Source of the DNA: Mucilaginibacter sp. KACC 22773
Lineage (GTDB): Bacteria; Bacteroidota; Bacteroidia; Sphingobacteriales; Sphingobacteriaceae
Length of the DNA stretch: 64,000 nucleotides
Reading direction: 5' to 3'
Assembly (NCBI RefSeq): GCF_028736215.1
Contig: NZ_CP117883.1
Span: 5,704,001-5,768,000 of the forward strand
Part shown: in pieces, positions 1 through 9,000 of the stretch
Numbering within the stretch: the stretch's first letter is position 1
Layout of the letters: each line of letters opens with the position of its first letter
Position numbers and translations under genes: made by a program
Notes under the pieces: generated by a model
Told to the model about the DNA's origin: nothing
Database searches by the model: none
What the model saw: the letters and a program-made list of their open reading frames with translations, nothing else

Positions 1-269
1 GCATGGATGCTGATTTTTGCGGGGCTTTGGGCAACGGTTTGGTTATAGGTAAACCTAACGCCGCAGGCAGCGGTTATTTTATCTAAAGCCTGTTTAACAG
101 GTTCATTATTTATGCTGATGGTTAAGGTTTTATCCAACGGCCCTTGTGCATAAACCTGTTGGCTTGATACAAGTAAAACGATGGCGCAGAACGACGTTCG
201 GAACAGGATAGGTATTTGCAGTACAGCGCAAATCAACATGGATAACCATGTGGGTTTGGTTTTATTCAT
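1..269 (-). CDS. SusC/RagA-like TonB-dependent outer-membrane receptor, N-terminal fragment
   Basis: This gene is cut by the left window edge; only its first 89 codons are present. It begins at the ATG at 269-267 on the minus strand. The peptide starts MNKTKPTWLSM, has a hydrophobic signal-peptide region at about residues 12-35, a likely cleavage site after VYAQ, and then the start of an STN (secretin/TonB N-terminal) domain around DKTLTISINNEPVKQALDKI. STN domains mark TonB receptors that signal through FecR. The gene lies just downstream of the fecR-like gene on the same strand, which fits the usual sigma-fecR-receptor order. The receptor would import a ligand, often a glycan or siderophore, and report it to FecR. 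The ligand cannot be judged from this fragment. Confidence 0.85.
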   Translation of the reverse strand, partial: MNKTKPTWLSMLICAVLQIPILFRTSFCAIVLLVSSQQVYAQGPLDKTLTISINNEPVKQALDKITAACGVRFTYNQTVAQSPAKISIH

Positions 270-361
270 TTTGTGTAGGTTTTTTAAATGTGGGTAAGTC
301 TGTTAAAAACTTCCCTGGTTTGAGTTGATTTTCATGCCCGGTAATCAGCCGGATCAAAAGG

Positions 362-1357
362 TTAATGTTTAGCTATAATTTCCCGGATGTAATATTGGTT
401 GCCCACTTTTTGCCAGCGGGTGTTGTCCATTACGGTACAAAGCAAATCAAGCTCGGTGCCGATGAGGCGTGTAGTGTTTAAGTGCCCGTAGTATAAACTA
501 TTGGCTATGCGTGGGTCAACATTTATCTGCACGCCATACTGCCTGCCAAGTTCATCAGCAACGGTTTGCATTGATGCGCCTTCAAAATCGTAATTACCAT
601 TACGCTGGCCAAGGAATTTTGCGGCATCGGGATAGTTTTCTTTCACCAGCAAGCCATCTGTTTTGTTGAATACCGCCCTTTGCCTGGCTGTCATGATTTG
701 CCGTTGGTTTTTGCCGCTTGCCGATGTGAGCACGCCCACCTTGCCGCTTACCACCGTAACTTCGGCCGTTTTTGCATCCTTATAAGCCGTTACGTTAAAG
801 CTGGTACCCAGCACCACGGTTTTGATGGCACCAGATTGAATGATAAACGGATGATTGGCATCGTGCTTTACATCAAAAAATGCTTCGCCATCCAGTTTTA
901 CTAAACGCTGCGCACCCCTGAAATTATCCGGGTAGCTGATGCGGGTCGACGGGCTTAGCCACACCAGGGTACCATCGGGCAAACTGATTTGCCTGTGCTC
1001 GCCTGCTTTGCTCGTTAAATCCACCTGTTTTACCGGATCGACAATATCCAGGATAGCGTTTTTGTAAAAGGCCGCAAAGGCAACCAATAACACTATAGCC
1101 GCTGCTGCAGCTACGTTACGCCATAAGGAAATTACCTTACGTTTTGGTTGCGCAGGCGCTTCCATTTGCGATGCAATACGATTAAAAATACTATCCTTAA
1201 GTTCATTGGTGCCGGAGTGCCTGCTGCCCGTGAGCAGTACTTCTTCATCATTAAACCGCTGGTACCATTGCTCAAACCAGGCCATTTCTTCGGGAGTAAT
1301 GGTTCCGTTTTCAAGTTTATGGGCAAGCTCTTTAATATCGTAGGCGTTGTTTTCCAT
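362..1357 (-). CDS. FecR-family anti-sigma factor with DUF4974 C-terminus
   Basis: The 331-residue product has a cytoplasmic N-terminal part that would bind sigma, one membrane helix at about residues 81-97, a periplasmic FecR domain at about 115-210 (DGTLVWLSPSTRISYP, then DGEAFFDVKHD), and a C-terminal DUF4974/STN-like region from about 255. It should hold the ECF sigma factor inactive until the TonB receptor signals. The receptor gene lies 92 bases downstream; the sigma gene lies 541 bases upstream with a small unknown gene between. Length and domain order are normal for Bacteroidota FecR proteins. The inducing ligand is unknown. Confidence 0.93.
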   Translation of the reverse strand: MENNAYDIKELAHKLENGTITPEEMAWFEQWYQRFNDEEVLLTGSRHSGTNELKDSIFNRIASQMEAPAQPKRKVISLWRNVAAAAAIVLLVAFAAFYKNAILDIVDPVKQVDLTSKAGEHRQISLPDGTLVWLSPSTRISYPDNFRGAQRLVKLDGEAFFDVKHDANHPFIIQSGAIKTVVLGTSFNVTAYKDAKTAEVTVVSGKVGVLTSASGKNQRQIMTARQRAVFNKTDGLLVKENYPDAAKFLGQRNGNYDFEGASMQTVADELGRQYGVQINVDPRIANSLYYGHLNTTRLIGTELDLLCTVMDNTRWQKVGNQYYIREIIAKH

Positions 1358-1475
1358 CGTAAAATATATCTATCTTTTGTACATATAGTCAACGGCGGGG
1401 CCGGATACCCTTAGTGAGAAATGAAATTTATTTTGAGGGAGGGCAACGTCATTAAGTTAAGGAAAAAGAAAAAAC

Positions 1476-1557
1476 AATATCGAACATTGAATTTCGAATG
1501 TCCAACACCGAAGTTTTTCCTTCATTATTCGAAATTGGACATTCGCTGTTCGATATT
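1476..1557. repeat. Imperfect inverted repeat between fecR and the small ORF
   Basis: The left arm at 1476-1505 (AATATCGAAC ... CGAATGTCCAA) is matched by the reverse complement of 1535-1557, with about 7 extra bases in the left arm. The short word CGAA recurs inside the arms. The element lies in the 277-base gap between fecR and the small upstream gene. It could form a long transcript hairpin or be a member of a dispersed intergenic repeat family. No ORF overlaps it. Confidence 0.7.
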
Positions 1558-1634
1558 AAATCGAACTTAAATCCTTAACTCAATAACATTGGGGGACCTA
1601 ATGCGGAAAGATACCTAATGGCGTTAAAACAACA

Positions 1635-1856
1635 TCAAAGGTCATTGGCTTTAATCGATGCTTCTACTTCTACCAAGGCTTCTTTTGCATTTTGCAGCTT
1701 AATTTTACCTTTCTGGTGTAATTTGATTTGTTCAAACGACGCTTTCAGGCTGTTGTAAACACGCAGTTCAATTTTACTTAAAGAAGGTTTAGTCGGGTTG
1801 ATTTCGGCTCTTTGTTCAAATTCTTTGTTACTGATATCTACAGATGACTTCCTCAT
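1635..1856 (-). CDS. Small hypothetical protein, Lys/Glu-rich
   Basis: This 73-residue reading frame sits between the sigma factor gene (42 bases upstream) and fecR on the same strand. The product begins MRKSSVDISNKEFEQRAE and is rich in Lys, Glu and Ala with a regular helical pattern in its second half. No signal peptide, membrane helix or cysteine is present. I do not recognise a family. Its composition looks like real protein, and no other gene occupies the space. An antitoxin-like or regulatory role is only a guess. Confidence 0.5.
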   Translation of the reverse strand: MRKSSVDISNKEFEQRAEINPTKPSLSKIELRVYNSLKASFEQIKLHQKGKIKLQNAKEALVEVEASIKANDL

Positions 1857-1898
1857 GTCCCGAATGTATTAGTGGTTTATCTAAGGTACTAATTTACT

Positions 1899-2504
1899 CT
1901 ACAAAAACCGGTCTGCATTAAGCAATATGAAAGCCAATACGGGTGCCGATACGCCCAGCGTTTCCCTTAATTCGCGCAGGGCTTTGCTCATGTGTGCTTC
2001 TACTGTTTTTTGCGATATGTTCAGTTCGGCGGCAATTTCGGCATAGGTTTTATTTTCGTCGCGGCTGAGCAGGAAAACAATACGACATTTTTCGGGGAGC
2101 TGGCTGACGGTTTTCTCTAACAGTTGCCGCAATTCTTTTTCATGCAGCCAGTCGGCAGTGCTGTCGGCAACCACCGGCGATGTGATGGTAAGTTCATCAT
2201 GCTGCAATTGCCGGCGGTGTTGTTTGGCCAGGTGGTTAATTACTTTATATTTTACAGCAACAGAAAGATAGGTAGCCACCGTATGGGTTAGTTGTAGCGT
2301 CGCGCGGCGCTGCCAGATGCTTAAAAATACTTCCTGTACCACTTCCTCGGCCTCGTGTTCGTCGTCAAGGCGGTGCAGGGCAACGGCATAGGTTTTATCC
2401 CAGTAACGGTTGTACAGTTCGGTAAATGCACCGCGGTCATCCGTCCTGATCAAATCCAGGAGCTGCTGATCGGTATAGGGCTTAGTGAGGGTCAAAATGG
2501 GCAT
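1899..2504 (-). CDS. ECF-type RNA polymerase sigma-70 factor (FecI-like)
   Basis: The 201-residue protein has the sigma region 2 signature (AFTELYNRYWDKTYAVALHR, then EAEEVVQEVFLSIW) at about residues 27-65 and a region 4 helix-turn-helix (KTYAEIAAELNISQKTVEAH) near residues 151-170. The C-terminus ends in a short hydrophobic tail (VLAFILLNADRFL), as seen in many Bacteroidota ECF factors of the expansion family. It should be controlled by the FecR protein encoded downstream and direct transcription of the TonB receptor operon. It is divergent from the hydrate-repair gene, with a 273-base space between. Confidence 0.93.
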   Translation of the reverse strand: MPILTLTKPYTDQQLLDLIRTDDRGAFTELYNRYWDKTYAVALHRLDDEHEAEEVVQEVFLSIWQRRATLQLTHTVATYLSVAVKYKVINHLAKQHRRQLQHDELTITSPVVADSTADWLHEKELRQLLEKTVSQLPEKCRIVFLLSRDENKTYAEIAAELNISQKTVEAHMSKALRELRETLGVSAPVLAFILLNADRFL

Positions 2505-2777
2505 GTTTTACTCATAGGATGCCCCAATTTGTTATTGGGTGATGTATTGATAGGACGAAGTTAAACGGCTAAAGTTACACTAAACGCAAATAATGGTAAT
2601 TTTATATGTGTTACCGCAAAGAAATGTTGGGGCCCTGGGTTTGATGTAGCGGCTTCACCAAATCAGCTCTATTTAAAAGTGTAACCGCCGGTATCCAATG
2701 AGCAATTTTTTAGGCACATAATTTTCAATTATCATTTCAATCCCAAACAAAACATATAATTCCTAACTTTAAGTTAT

Positions 2778-4283
2778 ATGCTGCCTTTACTCCTCTCCGA
2801 ACAAATACGCCAGGCCGATGCTTTTACCATCGCCAATGAGCCGATAGCTTCTATAGATTTGATGGAACGGGCTTCGAAAGCGTTTGTAGGATGGTTTATC
2901 AACCATTTTCCGGATAAAAATGTAGGTATATCCTTTTATTGCGGCACCGGTAATAACGGCGGCGACGGACTGGCCATAGCCCGACTGCTTAAAGATCATC
3001 AATATAAAAGACTAAGCGTTAAAATAGCTTACTTCAGCGAACGGCAGACCGACGATTTTAAGGCTAACCTGCAAAGGTTAAAGCAAACCGGTGTTACTAT
3101 CATTAACATAAACAAAAGCGCAGAGCTGCCACCAGACGACGGCATTATATTAATTGATGCTTTGCTTGGCACCGGGCTAAACAAACCGCTTAGCGGCGAC
3201 TATGGACGCCTGGTAAATTACATCAATAACCTTGACAGAACAATAGTTGCGGTAGATGTGCCAACCGGCTTTTTTTCGGAACGCGAAATATTACCGAACG
3301 CAGTAGCTATAAAAGCCGACCTGGTGATTACTTTTCAACAGCCTAAAATCAGTTTCCTGCTGCCCGAATCGGCTCCTTACATCAATTGCTGGGAAGCCGT
3401 AAATATTGGCATTAATGAAAGTTTTGTGCAATCGCTAAACTCCGCATACCAGTTTATTGAAGAGAAAGACATTCGCAAAATACTAAAACCCCGCCGCCCT
3501 TTTAGTAACAAAGGCACTTACGGGCACGCGCTGATTATAGCCGGGCAGGAAAAAACCATGGGAGCGGCCTTGCTTAGCGCATCGGCCGCGGCACATGCGG
3601 GCGCTGGTTTAACAACGGCCTGTGTACCCGCAAGCGGTCTGACTGCTTTAAATAGCTACCTGCCCGAAATTATGGTGATTGTACGCAATGAAAATGAATT
3701 GCCGGAGATTGAATGGGAGAAATTTAACGCTGCAGCCATTGGGCCTGGTTTGGGCAAGCACGATGATGCTGCAAAACTGTTAGCGGCCCTCATAAAAAAC
3801 TATAAAAAACCATTAGTTATTGATGCCGACGCCCTTAATTTATTAGCCCAGGATAAAGAATTGCTAAAAAAATTGCCCGCAGGCAGCATTTTAACGCCCC
3901 ACATGAAGGAGTTTGACCGCCTGTTCGGCCCGCATACAAGTTGGTGGAAAAGGCTTGAAACCGGACTGGAAGAAGCCCGGCAGCTAAATATTTATATTGT
4001 ATTAAAGAACAACTATACTATAACTATAACACCCGGGGGCAAATGTTATTTTAACCCCACAGGCAACGCTGCTATGGCATCAGGAGGCATGGGCGACGTA
4101 CTTACCGGGGTAATTACAGCTATGCTGGCTCAAAAATATACACCTTTAGAAGCCTGTTTGGCAGGAATTTATATACATGGAAAAGCCGGGGACGAACTTG
4201 CTTTACCAAGCCGGCTTAATGTAGTGTTGCCAGGCAAAATCATTTCTCAATTGCCGGTTACCATGGCAAAGTTGATGGCATAA
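2778..4283 (+). CDS. nnr: Bifunctional NAD(P)H-hydrate epimerase / ADP-dependent NAD(P)H-hydrate dehydratase
   Basis: The enzyme repairs damaged NADH and NADPH hydrates. The N-terminal YjeF_N epimerase domain covers about residues 1-215 and shows GTGNNGGDG at 56-64. The C-terminal ribokinase-like dehydratase domain starts near KGTYGHALIIAG (about 243) and carries the conserved GNAAMASGGMGDVLTG stretch from residue 429, which holds the catalytic Asp of the GMGD motif. At 501 residues the fused length is normal. The gene stands alone, divergent from the sigma factor, and is closed by a clear hairpin terminator just after its stop. Confidence 0.96.
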   Translation: MLPLLLSEQIRQADAFTIANEPIASIDLMERASKAFVGWFINHFPDKNVGISFYCGTGNNGGDGLAIARLLKDHQYKRLSVKIAYFSERQTDDFKANLQRLKQTGVTIININKSAELPPDDGIILIDALLGTGLNKPLSGDYGRLVNYINNLDRTIVAVDVPTGFFSEREILPNAVAIKADLVITFQQPKISFLLPESAPYINCWEAVNIGINESFVQSLNSAYQFIEEKDIRKILKPRRPFSNKGTYGHALIIAGQEKTMGAALLSASAAAHAGAGLTTACVPASGLTALNSYLPEIMVIVRNENELPEIEWEKFNAAAIGPGLGKHDDAAKLLAALIKNYKKPLVIDADALNLLAQDKELLKKLPAGSILTPHMKEFDRLFGPHTSWWKRLETGLEEARQLNIYIVLKNNYTITITPGGKCYFNPTGNAAMASGGMGDVLTGVITAMLAQKYTPLEACLAGIYIHGKAGDELALPSRLNVVLPGKIISQLPVTMAKLMA

Positions 4284-4316
4284 AAAAAGGATGCAAGTAT
4301 CATACATCCTTTTTTA
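4283..4316 (+). terminator. Rho-independent terminator after nnr
   Basis: A stem of AAAAAGGATG (ending at 4293) pairs with CATCCTTTTT (from 4305) around an 11-base loop, and the 3' arm ends in a T-run. It overlaps the stop codon of nnr at 4281-4283. The A-rich 5' side could let it act on the opposite strand too. Confidence 0.85.
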
Positions 4317-4635
4317 TTAACTATTAACTGATCTTATAAAGAACTAAATACTCATGTTTATGAGTTAGATCTATCACTTTCATTTTCGTTACTTCACAGG
4401 CTCTGTTTAATCTAACTGGTTATAAGACGTCGGTGACATCCTAATAGTTACAAAAAAACGAATAAATGGTTTGGCTTATTGTTAAATAAGTATTAAATAT
4501 TTTGCAAACCGGGTATTAGCTTAACAAATACGCCTCAAATTACCTCAAAATGACAATTATTGGATATAAAAAGCCAGCAACATCCCGTGTTAGCTGCTTT
4601 AAATTATAATTATTAGGGAAGGACTGCGTGTTTTT
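4317..4635. other. Intergenic stretch without a gene
   Basis: This AT-rich space lies between nnr and the convergent anti-sigma gene. It holds a small perfect hairpin at 4351-4364 (CTCAT-gttt-ATGAG) and an inverted 8-mer pair AGTTAGAT (4363-4370) / ATCTAACT (4410-4417). I see no credible reading frame, tRNA or known regulatory element. The hairpins could help end transcription from either side. Confidence 0.5.
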
Positions 4636-5502
4636 TTAAAATTTGCCAATAACCATCATCTGGTCCATAGTTGGGTTAACACTGCCGCCACGCGGTTCAA
4701 GTGTTACCGCAAATGCATCTGCCGAGGCCAGCGACTTCATCTCTTTAATATTGGTTAGGGTATCAGCACCCGAATCAAAAACGCCCAGGTCAACCGGCTT
4801 GCCGCCTACCAGGGCCCAAAGCTGGTATTGATGTGCTTTATCATTCACTGGCATTTTCATATTGGCCAGGTCGATAACAACTTTTTTATGTACCGGGCTA
4901 AACGCAACAGTTAATACCGACTCCGGCGTTTTGGCTGTGCCCTTTAATCTTAGCAGTTTGTAGGTGGTATCGCGGTAAACCGTCAATTCTCCATCCATTA
5001 GCTTAACCTGGTTGGCAAAATGCTGTTTGTCGGCCTGTAGTGCAACCAGTTGCTCATTTGAGGCCTGCAGCTTGCTGTAAACATTTACCAATGCAATGGT
5101 ACTTGCTACCAACAGCGCCAGGCTGGCCGCGAAAGCATATTTGTAAAAACCACTTTCCTTTTTTTGAACAGGCAGGGTTACAATATTATCTTCATTATCT
5201 TCATCCTCATCATCGGTCTCATTGTCCTTTTGCGGATGTGCTTTACTGAAATTCCTGTCATCGCCTAAGTTGGTGAGCAGGCTGCCTAAAACCCGGCTGC
5301 GTAAATTTTCTGATGGTTCAACAGCGTTTTCCTTTGCATATAATTCCATCGAGCGCTCAATTTCATCCAGCTCGGCTTTTATCTCCGGATGTTTTGAAGC
5401 CATCTCTTCCACCTGGCGCTTCTCGTCGGGGGTTACATCCCCCAAAACGTAAAGTTCCAGTATCCCTGTCTCTATATATGCTTTTAAATCTTCCACTTTC
5501 AA
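4636..5502 (-). CDS. RskA-like anti-sigma factor
   Basis: The 288-residue protein has an N-terminal anti-sigma zinc-finger-like helical region without the usual His/Cys set (residues 1-75), an acidic linker at about 93-106, one membrane helix at about 121-141, a short coiled coil (about 143-172) and a C-terminal RskA domain (about 190-288; QLWALVGGKPVDLGVFD). It would bind and silence the sigma factor encoded immediately upstream. The two genes overlap by four bases (5499-5502), which implies translational coupling. The released signal, probably membrane or redox stress, cannot be read from the sequence. Confidence 0.88.
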   Translation of the reverse strand: MKVEDLKAYIETGILELYVLGDVTPDEKRQVEEMASKHPEIKAELDEIERSMELYAKENAVEPSENLRSRVLGSLLTNLGDDRNFSKAHPQKDNETDDEDEDNEDNIVTLPVQKKESGFYKYAFAASLALLVASTIALVNVYSKLQASNEQLVALQADKQHFANQVKLMDGELTVYRDTTYKLLRLKGTAKTPESVLTVAFSPVHKKVVIDLANMKMPVNDKAHQYQLWALVGGKPVDLGVFDSGADTLTNIKEMKSLASADAFAVTLEPRGGSVNPTMDQMMVIGKF

Positions 5503-6050
5503 TTAAAATGTTTTCTGAGTTCCTGTATACCCATTCTCAGCCTTGTTTTAATAGTACCCAGTGGAATACCCAGCTCTTCGGCTGCCTCCACGTGTGTGTA
5601 CCCTTTAAAATAAACCAAGTCGATAATTGATTTCTGTTCAGGCTTCAAAGTCTGAACTAAATCTTTAACCCCCATTAACTCAGGCTTGTAAGCAGTGCTC
5701 CTTTGTTCGTCAATAAAAGTTACGTTATTTTCAATCTCCTGGTTTTTGTTTTGGTTTTTAAAATCTTTTGATCTGATTTTGTCAATTGCCAGGTTACGGG
5801 CAATGTTAACCATCCAGGTAAATAAACGGCCTTTTTCGGCGCTGTAACTGGAAAAGGAATGCCAGATTTTTACGAAAGTTTCCTGCAAAATATCTTCAGC
5901 TACGGCGGTATCAACAACAATGCGGGATATTACACCATATAACGACGATGAGTACATGTCATAAAGCGCCTCGACAGCAATTTTTTCATGCTTCCTCAAT
6001 GCAAGCACCAACTCATCTTCCGAAAGCGATATTTTATGTTTCTTACTCAA
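5499..6050 (-). CDS. ECF RNA polymerase sigma factor (SigK-like)
   Basis: The 183-residue protein contains sigma region 2 (AVEALYDMYSSSLYGVISRI and DILQETFVKIWHSFSSY) and region 4 (GYTHVEAAEELGIPLGTIKTR near residues 150-170). The LGTIKTRLR recognition helix is typical of SigK/RpoE-type factors that pair with RskA anti-sigma factors. It overlaps the anti-sigma gene by four bases. The stop codon of lipA is only 24 bases upstream, so lipA, sigma and anti-sigma may form one transcript. The regulon is unknown. Confidence 0.93.
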   Translation of the reverse strand: MSKKHKISLSEDELVLALRKHEKIAVEALYDMYSSSLYGVISRIVVDTAVAEDILQETFVKIWHSFSSYSAEKGRLFTWMVNIARNLAIDKIRSKDFKNQNKNQEIENNVTFIDEQRSTAYKPELMGVKDLVQTLKPEQKSIIDLVYFKGYTHVEAAEELGIPLGTIKTRLRMGIQELRKHFN

Positions 6051-6074
6051 CGAGGTGAATATATAAAGGAATTG

Positions 6075-6956
6075 TTATAATTCAAATAAGTGTTTTTCGG
6101 CATGGTAAGATGATCTTACCAGCGGGCCGCTTTCTACATATTTAAAACCTTTTTCCAGGCCAATTTGTTTTAACCGGGCAAACTGATCCGGGTGAATCCA
6201 ATCCAAAACAGGGTGGTGGTTACGGGTTGGCTGCAGGTACTGCCCCAGGGTTAATATGTGCACACCTGCCATCAACAAATCATCCATCGCCTCCAGCAAA
6301 TCGTCCTCAGTTTCGCCCAGGCCAAGCATTATGCCCGATTTGGTACGCAAACCGGCGGCTGATACATGTTTCAATGCTTCCAAACTACGGTCGTATTTAG
6401 CCTGGATACGCACTTCCTTAGTCAGGCGCCTTACAGTTTCCAGGTTGTGGGATACTACCTCGGGGCGGGTTTCCAGTACGCGGGCAAGGTTATCCCAGTT
6501 ACCACGAAAATCGGGCAGTAAGGTTTCCAAAGTAGTTTCAGGGCTTTCGCGGCGGATGGCATTGATAGTTTCGGCCCAGATGATGGAGCCACCATCTTTA
6601 AGGTCGTCCCTATCTACAGAGGTTATAACGCAATGTTTTACCTGCATTAATTTAACCGAAGTAGCTACGCGGTTTGGCTCATCAACATCAACAGCCAGCG
6701 GCCTGCCGGTTGCTACGGCACAAAATGAACATGAGCGGGTACAAATATTGCCAAGTATCATAAAGGTGGCCGTACCGGCACCCCAGCACTCGCCCATGTT
6801 AGGGCAGTTACCACTTTCGCAAATAGTATGTAGTTTGTGCTCGTCAACAAGGCCGCGCACGTGAGCGTATTCTTTTCCGATGGGGAGCTTCACCCTAAGC
6901 CAATCTGGCTTACGTTGGATCTGGCTCGCTGCAGGAACTACCGGCAATTCAATCAT
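6075..6956 (-). CDS. lipA: Lipoyl synthase
   Basis: LipA is a radical-SAM enzyme that inserts two sulfurs into octanoyl groups on lipoyl domains of 2-oxoacid dehydrogenases and GcvH. With the ATG at 6956 the product has 293 residues. It shows the auxiliary cluster motif CX4CX5C (Cys46, 51, 57), the radical-SAM motif CX3CX2C (Cys72, 76, 79) and the C-terminal RSSY whose serine ligates the auxiliary cluster. An ATG eight codons further upstream (6980) adds MVFNYICT, which does not look like family sequence, so I prefer the internal start MIELPVV. It is followed 24 bases later by a sigma factor gene. Confidence 0.97.
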   Translation of the reverse strand: MIELPVVPAASQIQRKPDWLRVKLPIGKEYAHVRGLVDEHKLHTICESGNCPNMGECWGAGTATFMILGNICTRSCSFCAVATGRPLAVDVDEPNRVATSVKLMQVKHCVITSVDRDDLKDGGSIIWAETINAIRRESPETTLETLLPDFRGNWDNLARVLETRPEVVSHNLETVRRLTKEVRIQAKYDRSLEALKHVSAAGLRTKSGIMLGLGETEDDLLEAMDDLLMAGVHILTLGQYLQPTRNHHPVLDWIHPDQFARLKQIGLEKGFKYVESGPLVRSSYHAEKHLFEL

Positions 6957-7127
6957 GGTGCAAATGTAGTTAAAAACCACTTAACCAATCACAAGGTTGC
7001 GTGCAGGTTGTAAGAATTATTACAGAATACTGATGTGCAAATAAGTTATGCAGAGTGGCCGTGCTATTACGCTTATTTCCCGGGGGGATTGGTTGAAATG
7101 TACTGCCAATTAATTGGGAGAAGTAAG

Positions 7128-7165
7128 GCTTTTCGTACCAGCGTTTAAAACCGGCACGAAAAAGC
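7128..7165 (-). terminator. Hairpin downstream of pgk
   Basis: GCTTTTCGT (7128-7136) is complementary to ACGAAAAAGC (7156-7165) with one bulged base. It lies 15 bases past the pgk stop in the direction of transcription. A T-tract after the stem is weak on the minus strand, so this is a probable but not certain terminator. Confidence 0.45.
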
Positions 7166-7179
7166 TTACATATATCAAG

Positions 7180-8370
7180 TTATTCGTTAATTGCTTTTAC
7201 GCCGGGCAGTTCTTTACCTTCCATATATTCAAGCAGTGCGCCACCACCTGTAGATACGTAGCTCACCTCGTCGGTAAGGTTAAATTTAGCAACTGCCGCT
7301 GCAGAATCGCCACCTCCTATTAAGGAAAATGCGCCATTTTCGGTTGCTTTAACTACGGCTTCGGCAATAGCCTTGGTACCTACCAAAAATGTTTCCATTT
7401 CAAAAACCCCCATCGGGCCGTTCCATAAAATGGTTTTTGATTCTTCAACTACCTTGCTAAATATTTTTACGGTTTCGGGGCCTATATCCAATCCCATCCA
7501 GTTATCCGGAATTTCGCCGGTTTTGGCCACCCCTGTTTTAGCTTCGTTTGAAAAAGCATCGGCAATAACGTTATCTACCGGTAAGTAAAGGTTTACACCT
7601 TTATCTTTAGCTTTTTGCCTCAGACTTATTGCAAGGTCAAGTTTATCAGCTTCTACCAATGATGTACCAATATTGCCGCCATCTGCCTTGGCAAAAGTAT
7701 AAGCCATACCGCCGCCAATAATCAGGTTATCTACTTTATCCAACAATTTTTCTATCAATTGAATCTTATCAGAAACCTTAGATCCGCCCATGATAGCCGT
7801 AAAAGGTTTGGTAGCGCCGTTCAGTATTTTTTCGGCGTTAGCCAATTCGCCGGCCATCAGATAACCGAAATATTTGGCATCAGGAAAAAACTGCGCGATG
7901 ATTGATGTTGAGGCATGCGCGCGGTGAGCGGTACCAAAAGCATCGTTCACATATATATCGCCTAATTTTGAAAGCTTTTCGGCAAAAGCAACGTCGCCTT
8001 TTTCTTCTTCTTTATAAAAACGAAGATTTTCCAATAAAAGCACCTCGCCGTTACCTAAGTTTTTTGACTTTTCAACCGCTTCTTCGCCAATGCAGTCGTT
8101 AGCAAACTGCACTTGCTGGCCCAACAAATCTGAAAGATGAGTAACTACGTGTATCAAAGAATCTTTTTCATTAGGGCCATCTTTTGGCCTGCCCAGGTGC
8201 GACATCAGGATAACCCTGCCGCCATCTTTCAAAATCTTTTTTATAGTAGGCAACGCAGCCGTCATCCGGTTATCGTCGGTAATGGTGTAATCTTTATCCA
8301 AAGGCACGTTAAAATCAACCCTGATAAGGGCTTTTTTGCCTGCAAAACTAATTTGATCTACGGTTTTCAT
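7180..8370 (-). CDS. pgk: Phosphoglycerate kinase
   Basis: Pgk converts 1,3-bisphosphoglycerate and ADP to 3-phosphoglycerate and ATP in glycolysis. The 396-residue product shows the family signature RVDFNVPLD near residues 17-25, the substrate-binding SHLGRP at about 58-63, and the C-terminal nucleotide-binding SLIGGGDSAAAVAKF and STGGGA motifs. Length is typical. It lies in the same orientation as the GAPDH gene 630 bases upstream, with a GNAT gene between; these two enzymes catalyse consecutive steps. Spacers of about 100 bases leave open whether they share a transcript. Confidence 0.98.
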   Translation of the reverse strand: MKTVDQISFAGKKALIRVDFNVPLDKDYTITDDNRMTAALPTIKKILKDGGRVILMSHLGRPKDGPNEKDSLIHVVTHLSDLLGQQVQFANDCIGEEAVEKSKNLGNGEVLLLENLRFYKEEEKGDVAFAEKLSKLGDIYVNDAFGTAHRAHASTSIIAQFFPDAKYFGYLMAGELANAEKILNGATKPFTAIMGGSKVSDKIQLIEKLLDKVDNLIIGGGMAYTFAKADGGNIGTSLVEADKLDLAISLRQKAKDKGVNLYLPVDNVIADAFSNEAKTGVAKTGEIPDNWMGLDIGPETVKIFSKVVEESKTILWNGPMGVFEMETFLVGTKAIAEAVVKATENGAFSLIGGGDSAAAVAKFNLTDEVSYVSTGGGALLEYMEGKELPGVKAINE

Positions 8371-8470
8371 ATAAAATATGGGTCGTTTAATGGTAAGGCG
8401 CGCAAATTCAGCATTTTATTCTTAATTCTTAACTAAAAAAGTAAAAAGCTGTTCTAATTTGCCCAATATT

Positions 8471-8905
8471 TCATATTAACTTAACATACATCACAAAATG
8501 CGGCCCTATTCCCGGTACTTCAAACTCGGCCGAAACAACCTCAAAACCAGCGTTGAGATAAAATGGAACAGCTTTTTTGCGGGCATTGCACCAAACATAA
8601 TTTACCTTTTGGCCGCGCAGATAGGTAAGCGCAAAATTCACCAGCCGGTTGCCCAGCCCCTGCCCTCTATATTGGGGGATAGTAGCCATTCCGCGTAACT
8701 GGTAGCCAGTGCCCCTAAATTCGCCATAGTTTTGTGGGTGAAAAGATGCGATGCAAGCCAATTCATCATTTTTGTAGTACCCTAAATGAAAAGCCCCTGC
8801 TATTACATCTGTCGGGAAACGGCATTCATCAGGGGTAAGCCGCCCCTCGCGCAATACTTCGTTCCTAATGGGTAGTAACGCTTCAACCTCAATAAATTTT
8901 ATCAT
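8471..8905 (-). CDS. GNAT-family N-acetyltransferase
   Basis: This 144-residue protein has a GNAT fold. The acetyl-CoA binding motif A is visible as RGMATIPQYRGQGLGNRLV at about residues 71-89, followed by WCNARKKAVPFYLNAGFEVV in motif B. The closest general type is an ElaA- or PhnO-like acetyltransferase, but the acceptor substrate is not predictable. It lies between pgk and gap on the same strand. Confidence 0.85.
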   Translation of the reverse strand: MIKFIEVEALLPIRNEVLREGRLTPDECRFPTDVIAGAFHLGYYKNDELACIASFHPQNYGEFRGTGYQLRGMATIPQYRGQGLGNRLVNFALTYLRGQKVNYVWCNARKKAVPFYLNAGFEVVSAEFEVPGIGPHFVMYVKLI

Positions 8906-9000
8906 GCTTAAAACTAATATTAAAAGTGCAAACCTGTGTTTTGTAAAGCGTTAAGCTAATAAAACACAACCGCAGGTGGCATATCAAGGCACTTTAGATG

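Noticed and set aside
6256..6864. Plus-strand frame of 202 codons
   Set aside because: It lies entirely opposite lipA, whose catalytic motifs are intact; the Ser-rich product is a shadow of lipA codon use.
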